Shown piece after piece: positions 19,237 to 27,731 of a stretch of DNA of 64,000 bases; the first letter of the stretch is position 1; each line of letters begins with the position of its first letter. The stretch is taken from contig NZ_BMVV01000025.1 of the NCBI RefSeq assembly GCF_014650895.1, positions 56,821-120,820 of the forward strand. The letters run 5' to 3'. Below the pieces are notes generated by a model. That model saw nothing but the letters and a program-made list of their open reading frames with translations, made no database searches and was not told the origin of the DNA. A program made the position numbers and the translations under genes. This stretch comes from Streptomyces omiyaensis. Lineage in GTDB: Bacteria > Actinomycetota > Actinomycetes > Streptomycetales > Streptomycetaceae.

Positions 19237-21357
19237 CTAGTCGTTCGTGTATTCCTCCACAACGGTGGCCCCGAGCTCGCGCACGATCAGCTCGTGCCCG
19301 GAGAGCGCGGACTCCACGAGGTCCGGATCGTCCTCCTCCGGCACGTCGTCCTCGGGCGCGACGGGCTGGGGCCGGGAGGGCTGCGAGGGCGGGGACGGCT
19401 GCGACACGGGGGCCGGGGCGGGTGCCGGCGCGGGCGCGGGCGCGAAGGACTGCGAAGGCGCGGAGGCGGGCGCGGGCGCCGGGGCGGACGGGGCCGCGGG
19501 GCGTCCGCCGCCGAAGCCGCCACCGCCGCCACCGCCCGAGAAGCCACCACCGCCCGAGAAGCCACCGCCGCCGGAGAAGCCGCCGGCTCCGGGCGGGGGC
19601 GCGGCACCGCCCGACGGATCGACGATCGCCTCGACCTTCCAGTTCACGTTGAACTGCTCGGCGAGCGCGGTCCTGAGGACGTCCTCGCTGCCGCTGCTCG
19701 CGAAGTTGTCCCGCGCTCCGGCGTTGAGGAAGCCGAGCTGGAGGGTGGTGCCGTCGAAGCCGGCCACCTGCGCGTTCTGGCTCAGCAGGATCCAGGTGAA
19801 GCGGCGCCGGTTCTTGACCGCCTCCAGGATGGACGGCCACATGTTCCGCACCTGGGCGGCGCCGGCCGCCATGTCCCCGGCCGGAGCCTGCCCGGCGGGC
19901 TGCGCCTGCGGCTGCGGCTGTACGGGGGCGGGCGCGGACGCGGCCTGCTGCGGCGCGGCGGTGGGCCAGCCGCCGGGACGGGCGGCCCCGGGCCAGGCAC
20001 CGGGACGGGCGGCCTCCGGCCGGTCCTGCGGCTGCGGGGCGTGCGGCTGCGGCTGTACGGGGGCGGGCGCGGGCGCGGCCTGCTGCGGGGGCGGCGGCGG
20101 GGCGACCGGGGTGTGGGCCTCGGGCCCGGGGACGTACCCCAGGGGCGGCCCGGCGGGCGGGGCCGGCGTGAAGACGGCGGCGGCCGGCGGCGCGGCGGCG
20201 GCCCCGCGCTCCAGCCGGTCGAGGCGGGCGAGCAGCGACCGCTCGTCGTCGAAGGCGGCGGGCAGCAGCACGCGCGCGCAGATCAGCTCCAGCTGGAGGC
20301 GCGGCGAGGTCGCGCCGCGCATCTCGGTCAGCCCCTCGTTGACGAGGTCGGCGGCGCGGCTCAGCTCGGCGGCGCCGAACACCGACGCCTGGGCCTGCAT
20401 CCGCTCCACGACGTCGGCGGGCGCGTCGATGAGCCCCTTCTCCGCGGCGTCGGGCACGGCGGCCAGGATCACCAGGTCCCGCAGCCGCTCCAGCAGGTCG
20501 GCGACGAACCTCCGGGGGTCGTTCCCGCCCTCGATGACCCGGTCGACGACCTCGAAGGCGGCGGCGCCGTCACCCGACGCGAAGGCGTCCACGACGGAGT
20601 CGAGCAGCGAGCCGTCCGTATAACCGAGGAGCGAGGTCGCCATGGCATACGTCACGCCCTCCTCGCCGGCGCCGGCGAGGAGCTGGTCCATCACGGACAT
20701 CGAGTCACGCACGGACCCGGCTCCGGCGCGCACGACGAGCGGCAGCACCCCGTCCTCGACGGGGATCCCCTCCCGCCCGCACACCTCGCCCAGGTACTCC
20801 CGGAGGGTCCCCGGCGGCACCAGCCGGAACGGGTAGTGGTGGGTCCGCGAGCGGATCGTGCCGATGACCTTCTCGGGCTCGGTCGTGGCGAAGATGAACT
20901 TGAGGTGCTCCGGCGGCTCCTCGACCACCTTCAGCAGGGCGTTGAAGCCCGCCGAGGTGACCATGTGGGCCTCGTCGATGATGTAGATCTTGTACCGGCT
21001 GGAGGCGGGCCCGAAGAAGGCCTTCTCCCGCAGGTCACGGGCGTCGTCCACACCACCGTGCGAGGCGGCGTCGATCTCGATGACGTCGATGGAACCCGGC
21101 CCGTTGCGCGCGAGGTCCCGACAGGACTGGCACGTGCCGCAGGGCGTGGGCGTCGGCCCCTGCTCGCAGTTCAGGCAGCGGGCCAGGATCCGCGCGCTGG
21201 TCGTCTTGCCGCACCCGCGGGGCCCGCTGAACAGGTACGCGTGATTGACCCGGTTGTTCCGCAGGGCCTGCTGCAACGGGTCGGTGACATGCTCCTGCCC
21301 GATGACCTCGGCGAAGGACTCGGGACGGTAGCGGCGGTACAGCGCGAGAGACGACAC
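19237..21357 (-). CDS. dnaX: DNA polymerase III subunits gamma and tau
   Basis: A 706-residue clamp-loader subunit. The N-terminal third is the AAA+ motor: LYRRYRPESFAEVIGQEHV, Walker A SGPRGCGKTTSARILA, the zinc module CLNCEQGPTPTPCGTCQSC, Walker B YIIDEAHM, and sensor 1 FIFATTEP. Domain III ends near residue 370. A long Pro/Ala/Gln linker (about 390-495) contains a duplicated segment with the core APAPVQPQP. Next come a helical part starting MWPSILEAVKNRRRFTWILLSQNA, three G-G-G-G-F-S units near residue 590, and an acidic C-terminus. The GTG at 21357 is chosen because the motor begins there. No obvious slippage heptamer was seen, so tau may be the only product. Confidence 0.96.
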   Translation of the reverse strand: MSSLALYRRYRPESFAEVIGQEHVTDPLQQALRNNRVNHAYLFSGPRGCGKTTSARILARCLNCEQGPTPTPCGTCQSCRDLARNGPGSIDVIEIDAASHGGVDDARDLREKAFFGPASSRYKIYIIDEAHMVTSAGFNALLKVVEEPPEHLKFIFATTEPEKVIGTIRSRTHHYPFRLVPPGTLREYLGEVCGREGIPVEDGVLPLVVRAGAGSVRDSMSVMDQLLAGAGEEGVTYAMATSLLGYTDGSLLDSVVDAFASGDGAAAFEVVDRVIEGGNDPRRFVADLLERLRDLVILAAVPDAAEKGLIDAPADVVERMQAQASVFGAAELSRAADLVNEGLTEMRGATSPRLQLELICARVLLPAAFDDERSLLARLDRLERGAAAAPPAAAVFTPAPPAGPPLGYVPGPEAHTPVAPPPPPQQAAPAPAPVQPQPHAPQPQDRPEAARPGAWPGAARPGGWPTAAPQQAASAPAPVQPQPQAQPAGQAPAGDMAAGAAQVRNMWPSILEAVKNRRRFTWILLSQNAQVAGFDGTTLQLGFLNAGARDNFASSGSEDVLRTALAEQFNVNWKVEAIVDPSGGAAPPPGAGGFSGGGGFSGGGGFSGGGGGGGFGGGRPAAPSAPAPAPASAPSQSFAPAPAPAPAPAPVSQPSPPSQPSRPQPVAPEDDVPEEDDPDLVESALSGHELIVRELGATVVEEYTND

Positions 21358-21577
21358 GCATACGAGGTTATAGGCGCTCGCCGACAACCGGACCGACGAG
21401 CCGCGGGACGCCCCGGCCGACACGGCCCGCCCCTGGGGGCCGGCCCCGGTCCTGGCCCCGGTCCCGGTCCTGGTCCCGGTCCTGGTCCCGTGCACCGCAC
21501 AGATCCCCGCGGACCCCGTGGATCCGCGCAGATCCGCGCAAATCCCGTAGGTCCCCGTAGATCCCGGGAACGCAAGC

Positions 21578-21663
21578 GCCCCCCACGCACCCGCCAGAGC
21601 CGACCTACCCTTGCTGCCTTCCGGCCCTGGGGGAGTTCAGTCAGATAGCGCCGCGTGAGGGGC
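21578..21663 (-). ncRNA. ffs: Signal recognition particle RNA, small bacterial type
   Basis: The minus strand contains the conserved apical SRP sequence CAGGGCCGGAAGGCAGCAAG (21611-21630), bound by Ffh. The outer stem is perfect: GCCCCTCACGC at the 5' end pairs with GCGTGGGGGGC at the 3' end. The whole folds as one long hairpin of about 86 bases, the 4.5S-like form. Its place between dnaX and a serine tRNA is the usual Streptomyces arrangement. Ends are estimated from the outer stem and may extend a few bases. Confidence 0.9.
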
Positions 21664-21819
21664 TCCGCCCAGCCTACCCGATCCGAACCCGTGCCCCGTC
21701 CCCCTCCCCTCACTTCTCCCCGCACCCCTCCCCCGCTTCCCCCCGCCTCCTCCCCACCTCCACCGACCTCCGTGGATCACGTTCGCGAGCACCCTCCGCG
21801 GTCATGTAATGTTCTCCAC

Positions 21820-21907
21820 GGAGGATTCGCCTAGAGGCCTAGGGCGCACGCTTGGAAAGCGTGTTGGGGGCAACCCCTCACGAGTTCGAATCTCGTATCC
21901 TCCGCCA
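21820..21907 (+). tRNA. tRNA-Ser(GGA)
   Basis: Class II tRNA with acceptor GGAGGAT/ATCCTCC, anticodon stem CACGC/GCGTG with loop TTGGAAA (anticodon GGA), a long variable arm (TTGGGGGCAACCCCT) and T arm ACGAG-TTCGAAT-CTCGT. Discriminator G and an encoded CCA (21905-21907). Confidence 0.97.
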
Positions 21908-21909
21908 GC

Positions 21910-21947
21910 CCGAAGGGCCGGACCGCGAAAGCGGTCCGGCCCTTCGG
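21910..21947 (+). terminator. Terminator after tRNA-Ser(GGA)
   Basis: A 17-bp perfect stem, CCGAAGGGCCGGACCGC with its complement, closed by a GAAA tetraloop, three bases after the encoded CCA. Confidence 0.9.
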
Positions 21948-22409
21948 CGTTCCCGCCCCCACCGGGCAGAGCCGCCATCCCGGGCCGGACCCCGCGACCG
22001 GCCCCGGGATGGCCGCAGGCCGAACCCAGCGGATTGCCGCAGCGCCGCACCTCCCCCTCGCCGGCACCCGCGCGGGAACAGTCGCCGAAGGGCCGCCCCG
22101 ACGCGTGCGCGTGCGCGCGTCCTGCGACTCGGCACGAACCACTTCGCACAGGCGCACCGATGATCACTTCTACGATCCCGCCCCCACACCCCTCACCCCC
22201 TCCCACCACCCCTCTGACCTGCCCTTTCACCCCGCTCCACCCTCAAGCCCTCACCCCCCGAACGTCACCGAAGAGATTCTTTTTCGACGTTCCGTTCACC
22301 GGATCGGGCGGTCATCGGACGGAGGTACGTTCCTGCTCCGTCCACCGAGTAGCGGAGCCGATACTTTCTGTGACGACCAGTCGGCTCTTTAAGCAATCAG
22401 GGGCAACTC
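21948..22409. promoter_or_regulatory. Upstream region of the secreted-protein/ABC cassette, with an inverted repeat
   Basis: No gene was found in these 462 bases. From about 22260 the sequence becomes unusually A/T-rich for the window. GAACGTC (22260-22266) and GACGTTC (22286-22292) form an inverted repeat whose interior also pairs partly (GAAGA with TCTTT). It could be an operator or a weak hairpin ahead of the gene at 22410. The A/T-rich stretch at 22360-22400 is the likely promoter zone. Confidence 0.4.
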
Positions 22410-22826
22410 ATGGGGAAGTTGAGGAAGTCGGTAACGGCAGCGGTCGTCGCGGGGCTGTTCTTCGGAGGGGCGGGAAGTGCGGCCGCGACTTCGTGGCACG
22501 AGATGAACCTCGCCACCGCCGGGGCGAGCTTCAAGGGGCGGTGGGCGTGGCAGTCCAAGGAGGTCGTCCCGAGCGGTCTGCACGTGAAGGGGGTCCTGAA
22601 GGACGAGAAGCCCAACGACGGTCACAACGTGTACCTGCGACTGAGGGTCTACTCGTATCCGTGGGGAGAGATTCGTGGCGTCCAGCGGAGGGCCGTCACG
22701 GTCGACAAGGTGCTCTCCGACGGTGCGGTCCTCGTCACGAAGGAAGTCCGTATGCACCTCTGCCGCGACCGGGGCTCGCTGAGGCCGGACAACTGCACGC
22801 CGCTCCGGCTGTTCAAGCGGAAGTAG
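22410..22826 (+). CDS. Small secreted protein of unknown function
   Basis: A 138-residue protein I do not recognise. MGKLRKSVTAAVVAGLFFGG is a Sec signal with cleavage probable after AGSAAA-T (about residue 26). The mature part is about 112 residues, basic and rich in strands, with two Cys in HLCRDRGSLRPDNC near the C-terminus that could form one disulfide. The ATG is preceded by AGGGGCAACTC. A strong hairpin (22838-22861) and then an ABC transporter gene pair follow on the same strand, so it may be a substrate, partner or sensor for that transporter. Codon use is less GC-extreme than in neighbours, which hints at horizontal origin. Confidence 0.7.
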   Translation: MGKLRKSVTAAVVAGLFFGGAGSAAATSWHEMNLATAGASFKGRWAWQSKEVVPSGLHVKGVLKDEKPNDGHNVYLRLRVYSYPWGEIRGVQRRAVTVDKVLSDGAVLVTKEVRMHLCRDRGSLRPDNCTPLRLFKRK

Positions 22827-22837
22827 TCGGCAGCCGC

Positions 22838-22861
22838 GGGAGCCGCCTTCGGGCGGCTCCC
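22838..22861 (+). terminator. Hairpin between the secreted-protein gene and the ABC genes
   Basis: A 10-bp perfect stem, GGGAGCCGCC/GGCGGCTCCC, with a TTCG loop, eleven bases after the stop and followed by CCTTCTC. It could stop or attenuate the message before the ABC genes and so set their level relative to the secreted protein. Confidence 0.7.
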
Positions 22862-22883
22862 CCTTCTCATGGGAGCTCAAGCG

Positions 22884-23558
22884 ATGGACACCGTCCTCCG
22901 CGCCGAGGGCGTGGACCTCTTCTACGGCGAACAACACGCCGTGCGTAAAGCCGACTTCAGCCTTGCACGAGGTGAAGTCGCCGCCATCATGGGGAGCAGC
23001 GGATCGGGCAAGTCGTCCCTGCTGTACTGCCTCGCCGGCGTTCTTCCGCCCACCAACGGCACTGTCTCCTTCGAGGGAGTCCCGTTCTCCACGCTGCCCG
23101 ATGAGGAGCTGAGCGCCTTACGTCGGGAACGGATCGGATTCGTCTTCCAGTACGGCGAACTGCTCTCCGAACTGACCGTCGAAGAGAACGCGGCACTACC
23201 GCTCCGTCTCGCCGGTATCGACAAGGACCGCGCTCACGTGATCGCCGCTCAGGTGCTGCGACGGCTGGGTCTGGGGGAGCTCCTGCGCCGCAGGACTTCG
23301 AAGCTCTCAGGCGGCCAGGCCCAACGCGTCGCGGTGGCACGCGCTCTCGTGCATCGGCCTGACGTCGTATTCGCCGACGAGCCGACGGGAGCCCTCGACA
23401 GCACCAACGCGGCTCAGGTGCTCGACGAGTTTCTGCAGTTGGCCAGGGGCCAGCGCACTGCGGTCGTCATCGTCACTCATGACGCCGACGTAGCGGCCAG
23501 GGCCGACTCCCAGTACACGATGTCGGATGGTGTCCTCGCTCAGCGGGTGGCGGTGTGA
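22884..23558 (+). CDS. ABC transporter ATP-binding protein (MacB/LolD type)
   Basis: A 224-residue ATPase. Walker A is IMGSSGSGKSSLLYCLAG, the Q loop is IGFVFQYGELLSELTV, the signature is KLSGGQAQRVAVARAL, Walker B is VVFADEPTGALDS, and the H loop is IVTHDADVAARAD. The spacing and the ALDS D loop are those of the MacB/FtsE/LolD branch that powers FtsX-like permeases. The ATG at 22884 is chosen because GGGAG lies eight bases upstream; an ATG at 22869 is also in frame. The stop overlaps the permease start (GTGA). Confidence 0.93.
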   Translation: MDTVLRAEGVDLFYGEQHAVRKADFSLARGEVAAIMGSSGSGKSSLLYCLAGVLPPTNGTVSFEGVPFSTLPDEELSALRRERIGFVFQYGELLSELTVEENAALPLRLAGIDKDRAHVIAAQVLRRLGLGELLRRRTSKLSGGQAQRVAVARALVHRPDVVFADEPTGALDSTNAAQVLDEFLQLARGQRTAVVIVTHDADVAARADSQYTMSDGVLAQRVAV

Positions 23559-25810
23559 GCCCGCTTTTGCTGGGTTTTCGTCTTCTGTGGGGCAGTGGCC
23601 GCCGAGGGCGTATCCGGTTCCTGCTCATGACAGCCGGATCCGCACTCGGTGTGGCCTGCCTGGCCGCCGTCATGACCATTCCCACGATCATCGCGGCCCA
23701 CGACGCGAGAACACAGGCCCGGGAGATCGAGCCGGGCAAACACAGCAACGTCGTGTTCTACGAGTTGCTGGATCCATACGGCTCGCAGCCGTTGCAGCGC
23801 ACGTTTCTGGCCCGAAAGGCACCAGGGCCCGTTCCGCTTCCTCCGGGCATCGAACGACTGCCGGCCGCCGGTGAAGCGATCGTCTCACCGAAGCTCCGCC
23901 GGATCATGGCGACCAGCGCCGGGGCACGAGGCCTCGTCCCGGGGCGCGTCATCGATGTGATCGCCCCCGAGGGGCTCGGTGGCCCTGACGATCTCTACGC
24001 CTACATCGGCACCACCCCGGACCGGATTCCCGATGCCATGCCGTTGGGAAGTTTCGGCATCGATCACCCCTGGCATCCCGTCGTCGAGCCCTCGACGCTC
24101 GACATCCTGCGGTTCACCCTGGCCTGCGTCGTCCTGCTTCCGCTTGTCATCTTCCTGTCCGTCTGCGCGCGTCTGTCCGGCGAATCGCGTGCACGACGGC
24201 TGGCAGCGCTGCGGTTGATAGGTCTCAGCATCAAAGGCACGGTGCGGGTCAACGCAGCGGAGACCGTCGCGGCGGCGGGTCTCGGGGCGGTGCTCGGACT
24301 CGCCGGGTACCTCGGGGCCAACGAGGTCATGGCACGGGTCGGCCTCCCGGGGTTGCGGTGGTACCCGGCAGACGGGCGGCCTGAGTGGTCGACTCTGGCG
24401 ATGTGCCTGGTCGGATGTCCCGCGCTCGCCTGGGGCGTCGGACTGTTCAGCGCCCGCCGGGCAGCGCTCTCGCCCATCGCGGTGCGTCGGACGGCGGAAG
24501 GCAGGCCGCCGCGGAAGGTCGGTGCGCTGCTGCTGGTTCCGGGGTTGGGCGTGATCAGTGGCTACTGCGCGATGAGCGTGATGGGGTACGACCCGTCCGG
24601 TGGGTCCGCCAGTTCCACACTCGTCCCCTGCGCCGTACTGCTGACCGGCGCGGGGCTCGTCTTCGGACTGCCCTCCGTCACCGCCTGGCTCGCGCGGCGC
24701 CTCGCCGCAGTCAGCAAGTCGCTTCCGCTGACGTTGGCGATGCGGCGTACCGAGGTGGATCCGGGGTCCTCCCTCCGGGTGGCCACCGGACTCGTGCTCC
24801 TGGTGTTCGGGGCCTCGCTCACCCAGGGCGTACTCATCGAGCTGGAACAGGTGAGCCGGAGGACTGCTCCGCTTCAGGAGTACCGGATCGGCCTGAAGAA
24901 CCTGAGCCCCGCGCAGCGCGCGGCGGTGGCCCGTGTGCCGGGCCTCAGGGACCACGTGGTGGCGTACGAGTCCTGGGACGACTTCTCCGATGAGATCAGG
25001 CCTACCGTGACAGCGATCGTCGCCACCTGTGCGCAGCTGAAAGCACTGACCGAACGAACCGCCGGCTGCCAGGACGGCAGGATCCAGCAGTTGCACGACG
25101 ACCGGGCGGCTTACTGGAACGACCCTGCACCCGGGACGCGTTTTCCCTTCACGTTGGAAGACGGCCGGAAGACCTCGCTCACCGTGCCGCCCGACCGGGT
25201 CGACACCCACCCCTACGACATCTCGGTCTTCTCCTCCGGCAGTCTGCTCGTGCCCCCTTCGCTGGCACCCAGGGGCCTTTCCGTCGAGGCGGGAAGCATG
25301 ACGTTGGTGTCCGATGCCGATACGGAGACCGTGCGGCGGGTGCTTGACGGAGTCGGGGCGTTGGCTCCCACTGCCGAGGTGGAAGCGGTGGGGATCGCCG
25401 TCGAGGCACTGGCGCAGCTCACCGTCGTACGGAGCCTGCTGGTGGTCGGGATGGTGTTGGGGTTGGTGGTGGGGGTTGCGGCGTTTGTGGTTTCTGCGGC
25501 TGATCGGGCGCTGGAGCGGCGGGGGCAGGTGGCTGCGCTGGGGTTGTTGGGGGCCCGGGCGGGGACGTTGCGGGGGGTGCAGGTCGTGCAGGTGGTGGTG
25601 CCGTTGGGGGTGGGGCTCGGTGGGGCCGTCGTGGCGGGGTGGCTGGCCAAGTCGAGCTATCTGATCACCGGGGGCGGGGCCGTGCACTGGGACTGGGAGG
25701 GGCTGCCGCTGCTGGTGGGGAGTGCGGTGGCGGTGACGGGGGTCGCCGCGGTCGCGTCGCTGCCGATGGTGCGGCGGCACGTCGATCCCGAGCACATCCG
25801 GCGGGATTGA
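23555..25810 (+). CDS. FtsX/MacB-like ABC permease with two membrane blocks
   Basis: A 751-residue permease starting at a GTG coupled to the ATPase. A first membrane helix lies at about residues 20-48, then a roughly 140-residue extracytoplasmic part. A block of three helices follows (about 190-295), with the conserved cytoplasmic stretch ARRLAALRLIGLSIKGTVRVN typical of FtsX domains. Two central helices (about 325-390), a second external part (to about 620) with two Cys, and a final three-helix block (about 625-745) containing ERRGQVAALGLLGARAGTLRG complete it. This is the duplicated FtsX layout of peptide or lipoprotein-handling MacB-like exporters. It probably acts with the small secreted protein upstream. 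Confidence 0.88.
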   Translation: MSPLLLGFRLLWGSGRRGRIRFLLMTAGSALGVACLAAVMTIPTIIAAHDARTQAREIEPGKHSNVVFYELLDPYGSQPLQRTFLARKAPGPVPLPPGIERLPAAGEAIVSPKLRRIMATSAGARGLVPGRVIDVIAPEGLGGPDDLYAYIGTTPDRIPDAMPLGSFGIDHPWHPVVEPSTLDILRFTLACVVLLPLVIFLSVCARLSGESRARRLAALRLIGLSIKGTVRVNAAETVAAAGLGAVLGLAGYLGANEVMARVGLPGLRWYPADGRPEWSTLAMCLVGCPALAWGVGLFSARRAALSPIAVRRTAEGRPPRKVGALLLVPGLGVISGYCAMSVMGYDPSGGSASSTLVPCAVLLTGAGLVFGLPSVTAWLARRLAAVSKSLPLTLAMRRTEVDPGSSLRVATGLVLLVFGASLTQGVLIELEQVSRRTAPLQEYRIGLKNLSPAQRAAVARVPGLRDHVVAYESWDDFSDEIRPTVTAIVATCAQLKALTERTAGCQDGRIQQLHDDRAAYWNDPAPGTRFPFTLEDGRKTSLTVPPDRVDTHPYDISVFSSGSLLVPPSLAPRGLSVEAGSMTLVSDADTETVRRVLDGVGALAPTAEVEAVGIAVEALAQLTVVRSLLVVGMVLGLVVGVAAFVVSAADRALERRGQVAALGLLGARAGTLRGVQVVQVVVPLGVGLGGAVVAGWLAKSSYLITGGGAVHWDWEGLPLLVGSAVAVTGVAAVASLPMVRRHVDPEHIRRD

Positions 25811-25929
25811 GAGGCGGGATCGAGAGGGTGGAGGGGTGAGCGATGAGTTTCGGCGGGGGCGGGGGTCTTCCCTGCGTTCCGTTCCGGTCCGCTTCGGGCC
25901 GGTCCGCTCTCGCCTCGGAGGTCGTTCTC

Positions 25930-26139
25930 ATGTCCCCCACCCCCAAGGGTCCCGCCAGCTACTTCCCCTCCATCGAGGAGAAGTACGGGCGGCCCGTGTC
26001 CGAGTGGTTCGGGATCATCCGTTCCTCGCCGCTGACCAAGCACATGGAACTGGTCGGCTGGCTGAAGGGCGAGTACGGGCTCGGGCACGGGCACGCCAAC
26101 GCGCTCGTGGCCGCCGTCCGGGCCGAGGACGCGCGGTAG
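25930..26139 (+). CDS. DUF4287 domain protein
   Basis: A 69-residue protein made almost entirely of a DUF4287 domain: GPASYFPSIEEKYGRPVSEW, then HMELVGWLKGEYGLGHGHANALVAAV. The domain is common in actinobacteria and is often fused to or near DUF5655-type proteins, with no established activity. The ATG at 25930 has GGAGG eight bases upstream; longer in-frame starts upstream lack a ribosome site. It follows the ABC permease by 119 bases and may be a separate unit. Confidence 0.75.
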   Translation: MSPTPKGPASYFPSIEEKYGRPVSEWFGIIRSSPLTKHMELVGWLKGEYGLGHGHANALVAAVRAEDAR

Positions 26140-26142
26140 GCC

Positions 26143-26616
26143 TCAGGCGAACTGGCCGGGGACGTAGTCGCCGGCCGGCGTGCGGTTCATGACGTTGATG
26201 CGGTTGAAGGCGTTGATGAGGGCCACCAGGGAGACGAGGGCGGCGAGCTGCTCGGCGTCGTAGTGCCGGGCGGCGTTCTCCCAGGCCTCGTCGGTGACGC
26301 CGGTGTGGTGGTCGGCGAGGCGGGTGCCCTGCTCGGTGAGCTCCAGGGCCGCGCGCTCCGCCTCCGTGAAGACGGTGCTCTCGCGCCAGGCGGCGACCAG
26401 GTGCAGGCGGAGGGAGGTCTCGCCGGCCGCGGCGGCGTCCTTGGTGTGCATGTCGAGGCAGAAGCCGCAGCCGTTCAGCTGGCTCGCGCGGATCTTCACC
26501 AGTTCCTGGGTGCTGTGCGGGATGACCGAGTCCGGGATGCCGAAGCCGGCCGAGGCGAGGTGCTTGACGACCTTGGCGGCGGTCGGGCTGGCGAAGAGGT
26601 CGAGACGGGCGTCCAT
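26143..26616 (-). CDS. AhpD/carboxymuconolactone decarboxylase-family protein
   Basis: A 157-residue alkylhydroperoxidase D-like protein. The redox motif E-x-V-K-I-R-A-S-Q-L-N-G-C-G-F-C-L-D-M-H places Cys50, Cys53 and His57 in the usual C-x-x-C-x-x-x-H arrangement, so a thiol peroxidase role is likely. The ATG at 26616 follows CCGGAGGACCCC. It ends four bases from the convergent DUF4287 gene and is divergent from the alpha/beta hydrolase gene. The physiological reductant and substrate cannot be read from sequence. Confidence 0.88.
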   Translation of the reverse strand: MDARLDLFASPTAAKVVKHLASAGFGIPDSVIPHSTQELVKIRASQLNGCGFCLDMHTKDAAAAGETSLRLHLVAAWRESTVFTEAERAALELTEQGTRLADHHTGVTDEAWENAARHYDAEQLAALVSLVALINAFNRINVMNRTPAGDYVPGQFA

Positions 26617-26722
26617 GGGGTCCTCCGGGTGGGGATCGCTGGGGTGTTCTTCGGGGCGGTGTTCGTTGCTTTCATGGGGTTGACGGAGCACGGCGCCGGA
26701 ATGTGACAGGGGTGGGACCACA

Positions 26723-27637
26723 GTGGAAGTGAGCTACGTCACTCGGGAGTTCGTGCGGGGCGGCGTCGGCCTGTCGCTGCGCGACCGGGGCGGCGACGGG
26801 CCCCTCGTCCTGCTGCTGCACGGGCTCGCCGGGCACTGCGGGGAGTGGGACGGGCTCGCCGCGCGGCTGGCCGCCGACGGGTACCGGGTGCTCGCGCTCG
26901 ACCAGCGCGGACACGGGGCCAGTGAGCGGCGGCCGGCGGACGTCTCCCGCGCGGCCCACGTGGAGGACGTGCTGGGGATCGTGGAGGCGTACGGCGCCGG
27001 CGGGCCCGCGGCGCTCGTCGGGCAGTCGTACGGCGGGCTCGCCGCGCTGCTCGCCGCCGCCCGCCGGCATCCGGCGGTCGCCGGGGCCGTCCTCGTCGAG
27101 GCCGGGCCCGCCGGGTCCACGCCCGAGGAGATGGCGGAGGTCGCCGGATGGCTGGCGCGGTGGCCGGTGCCGTTCCCCGGCCGGGAGGCGGCCGTCTCCT
27201 TCCTCGGCGGCGGACCCGTCGGCGAGGGATGGGCCTCGGGGCTGGAGGAGCGGGACGGCGGGTGGTGGCCACGGTTCGACGCCTCGGTGCTGGCCGACTC
27301 CCTCCGCGAGAACGCCCTCCGCGACTGGTGGGAGGAGTGGGACGCGATCGACGTGCCCCTCCTCTGCCTCCTCGGGGAGAAGGGCATCATCGGCGCCGAG
27401 CAGTGGGACGGGATGGCCCGGCGGCAGCCGGGGCTGCGCGGGATCTGCCTGCCGGGCGCCGGGCACGACGTGCACCTGGAACGGCCGGAGGAGGTGTACG
27501 GGGCGGTGGCGGCATTCCTGCGGGACGTCGTCGGCGCGGGCGGCGGGAGCTCCCCGGGCGCGGGCGACGCAGGCGACACGGGCGACGCAGGCGACGCGGG
27601 CGACGCGGGCGGCGCAGGCGACGCGGGCGCGCGGTAG
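26723..27637 (+). CDS. Alpha/beta hydrolase with a Gly-Asp-Ala repeat tail
   Basis: A 304-residue alpha/beta hydrolase. The oxyanion motif is LLLHGLAGHCGEW, the nucleophile is Ser102 in LVGQSYGGLA, the acid is probably in the segment after VPLLCLLGEKG, and the catalytic His is in LPGAGHDVHLERPEEV. The last 30 residues (GAGDAGDTGDAGDAG and on) are a low-complexity tail encoded by a nine-base tandem repeat and fall outside the fold. The GTG start lies 106 bases from the divergent ahpD-like gene. Substrate unknown; esterase, lactonase or C-C hydrolase are all possible. Confidence 0.85.
   Translation: MEVSYVTREFVRGGVGLSLRDRGGDGPLVLLLHGLAGHCGEWDGLAARLAADGYRVLALDQRGHGASERRPADVSRAAHVEDVLGIVEAYGAGGPAALVGQSYGGLAALLAAARRHPAVAGAVLVEAGPAGSTPEEMAEVAGWLARWPVPFPGREAAVSFLGGGPVGEGWASGLEERDGGWWPRFDASVLADSLRENALRDWWEEWDAIDVPLLCLLGEKGIIGAEQWDGMARRQPGLRGICLPGAGHDVHLERPEEVYGAVAAFLRDVVGAGGGSSPGAGDAGDTGDAGDAGDAGGAGDAGAR
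27563..27625 (+). repeat. Nine-base tandem repeat (GGCGACGCR-type), seven units
   Basis: Seven consecutive nine-base units close to GGCGACGCG at the 3' end of the alpha/beta hydrolase gene. Each encodes Gly-Asp-Ala or a near variant (one Gly-Asp-Thr, one Gly-Gly-Ala). Copy number could vary between strains without breaking the frame. Confidence 0.85.
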
Positions 27638-27731
27638 AGGCCGGGGCGCCCGGCGGGAACGCCCCGGCAGGGGTACGCGCCGGGGCGCGGACCTTGCCTT
27701 CGAGGGCGGTCGAAGGCCTAGGGTGCGGCAC

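Noticed and set aside
19237..21357. Programmed frameshift in dnaX producing gamma
   Set aside because: No A-rich slippery heptamer with a following hairpin was found; very high GC makes the E. coli-type signal unlikely.
22410..25810. A lanthipeptide or bacteriocin cluster
   Set aside because: No modification enzyme, leader peptidase or immunity gene is present, and the small protein has a Sec signal and is too long for a typical precursor peptide.
21820..26139. An integrative element at tRNA-Ser(GGA)
   Set aside because: No integrase, excisionase or duplicated tRNA 3' end is visible; composition shift alone is not enough to call an island with defined borders.
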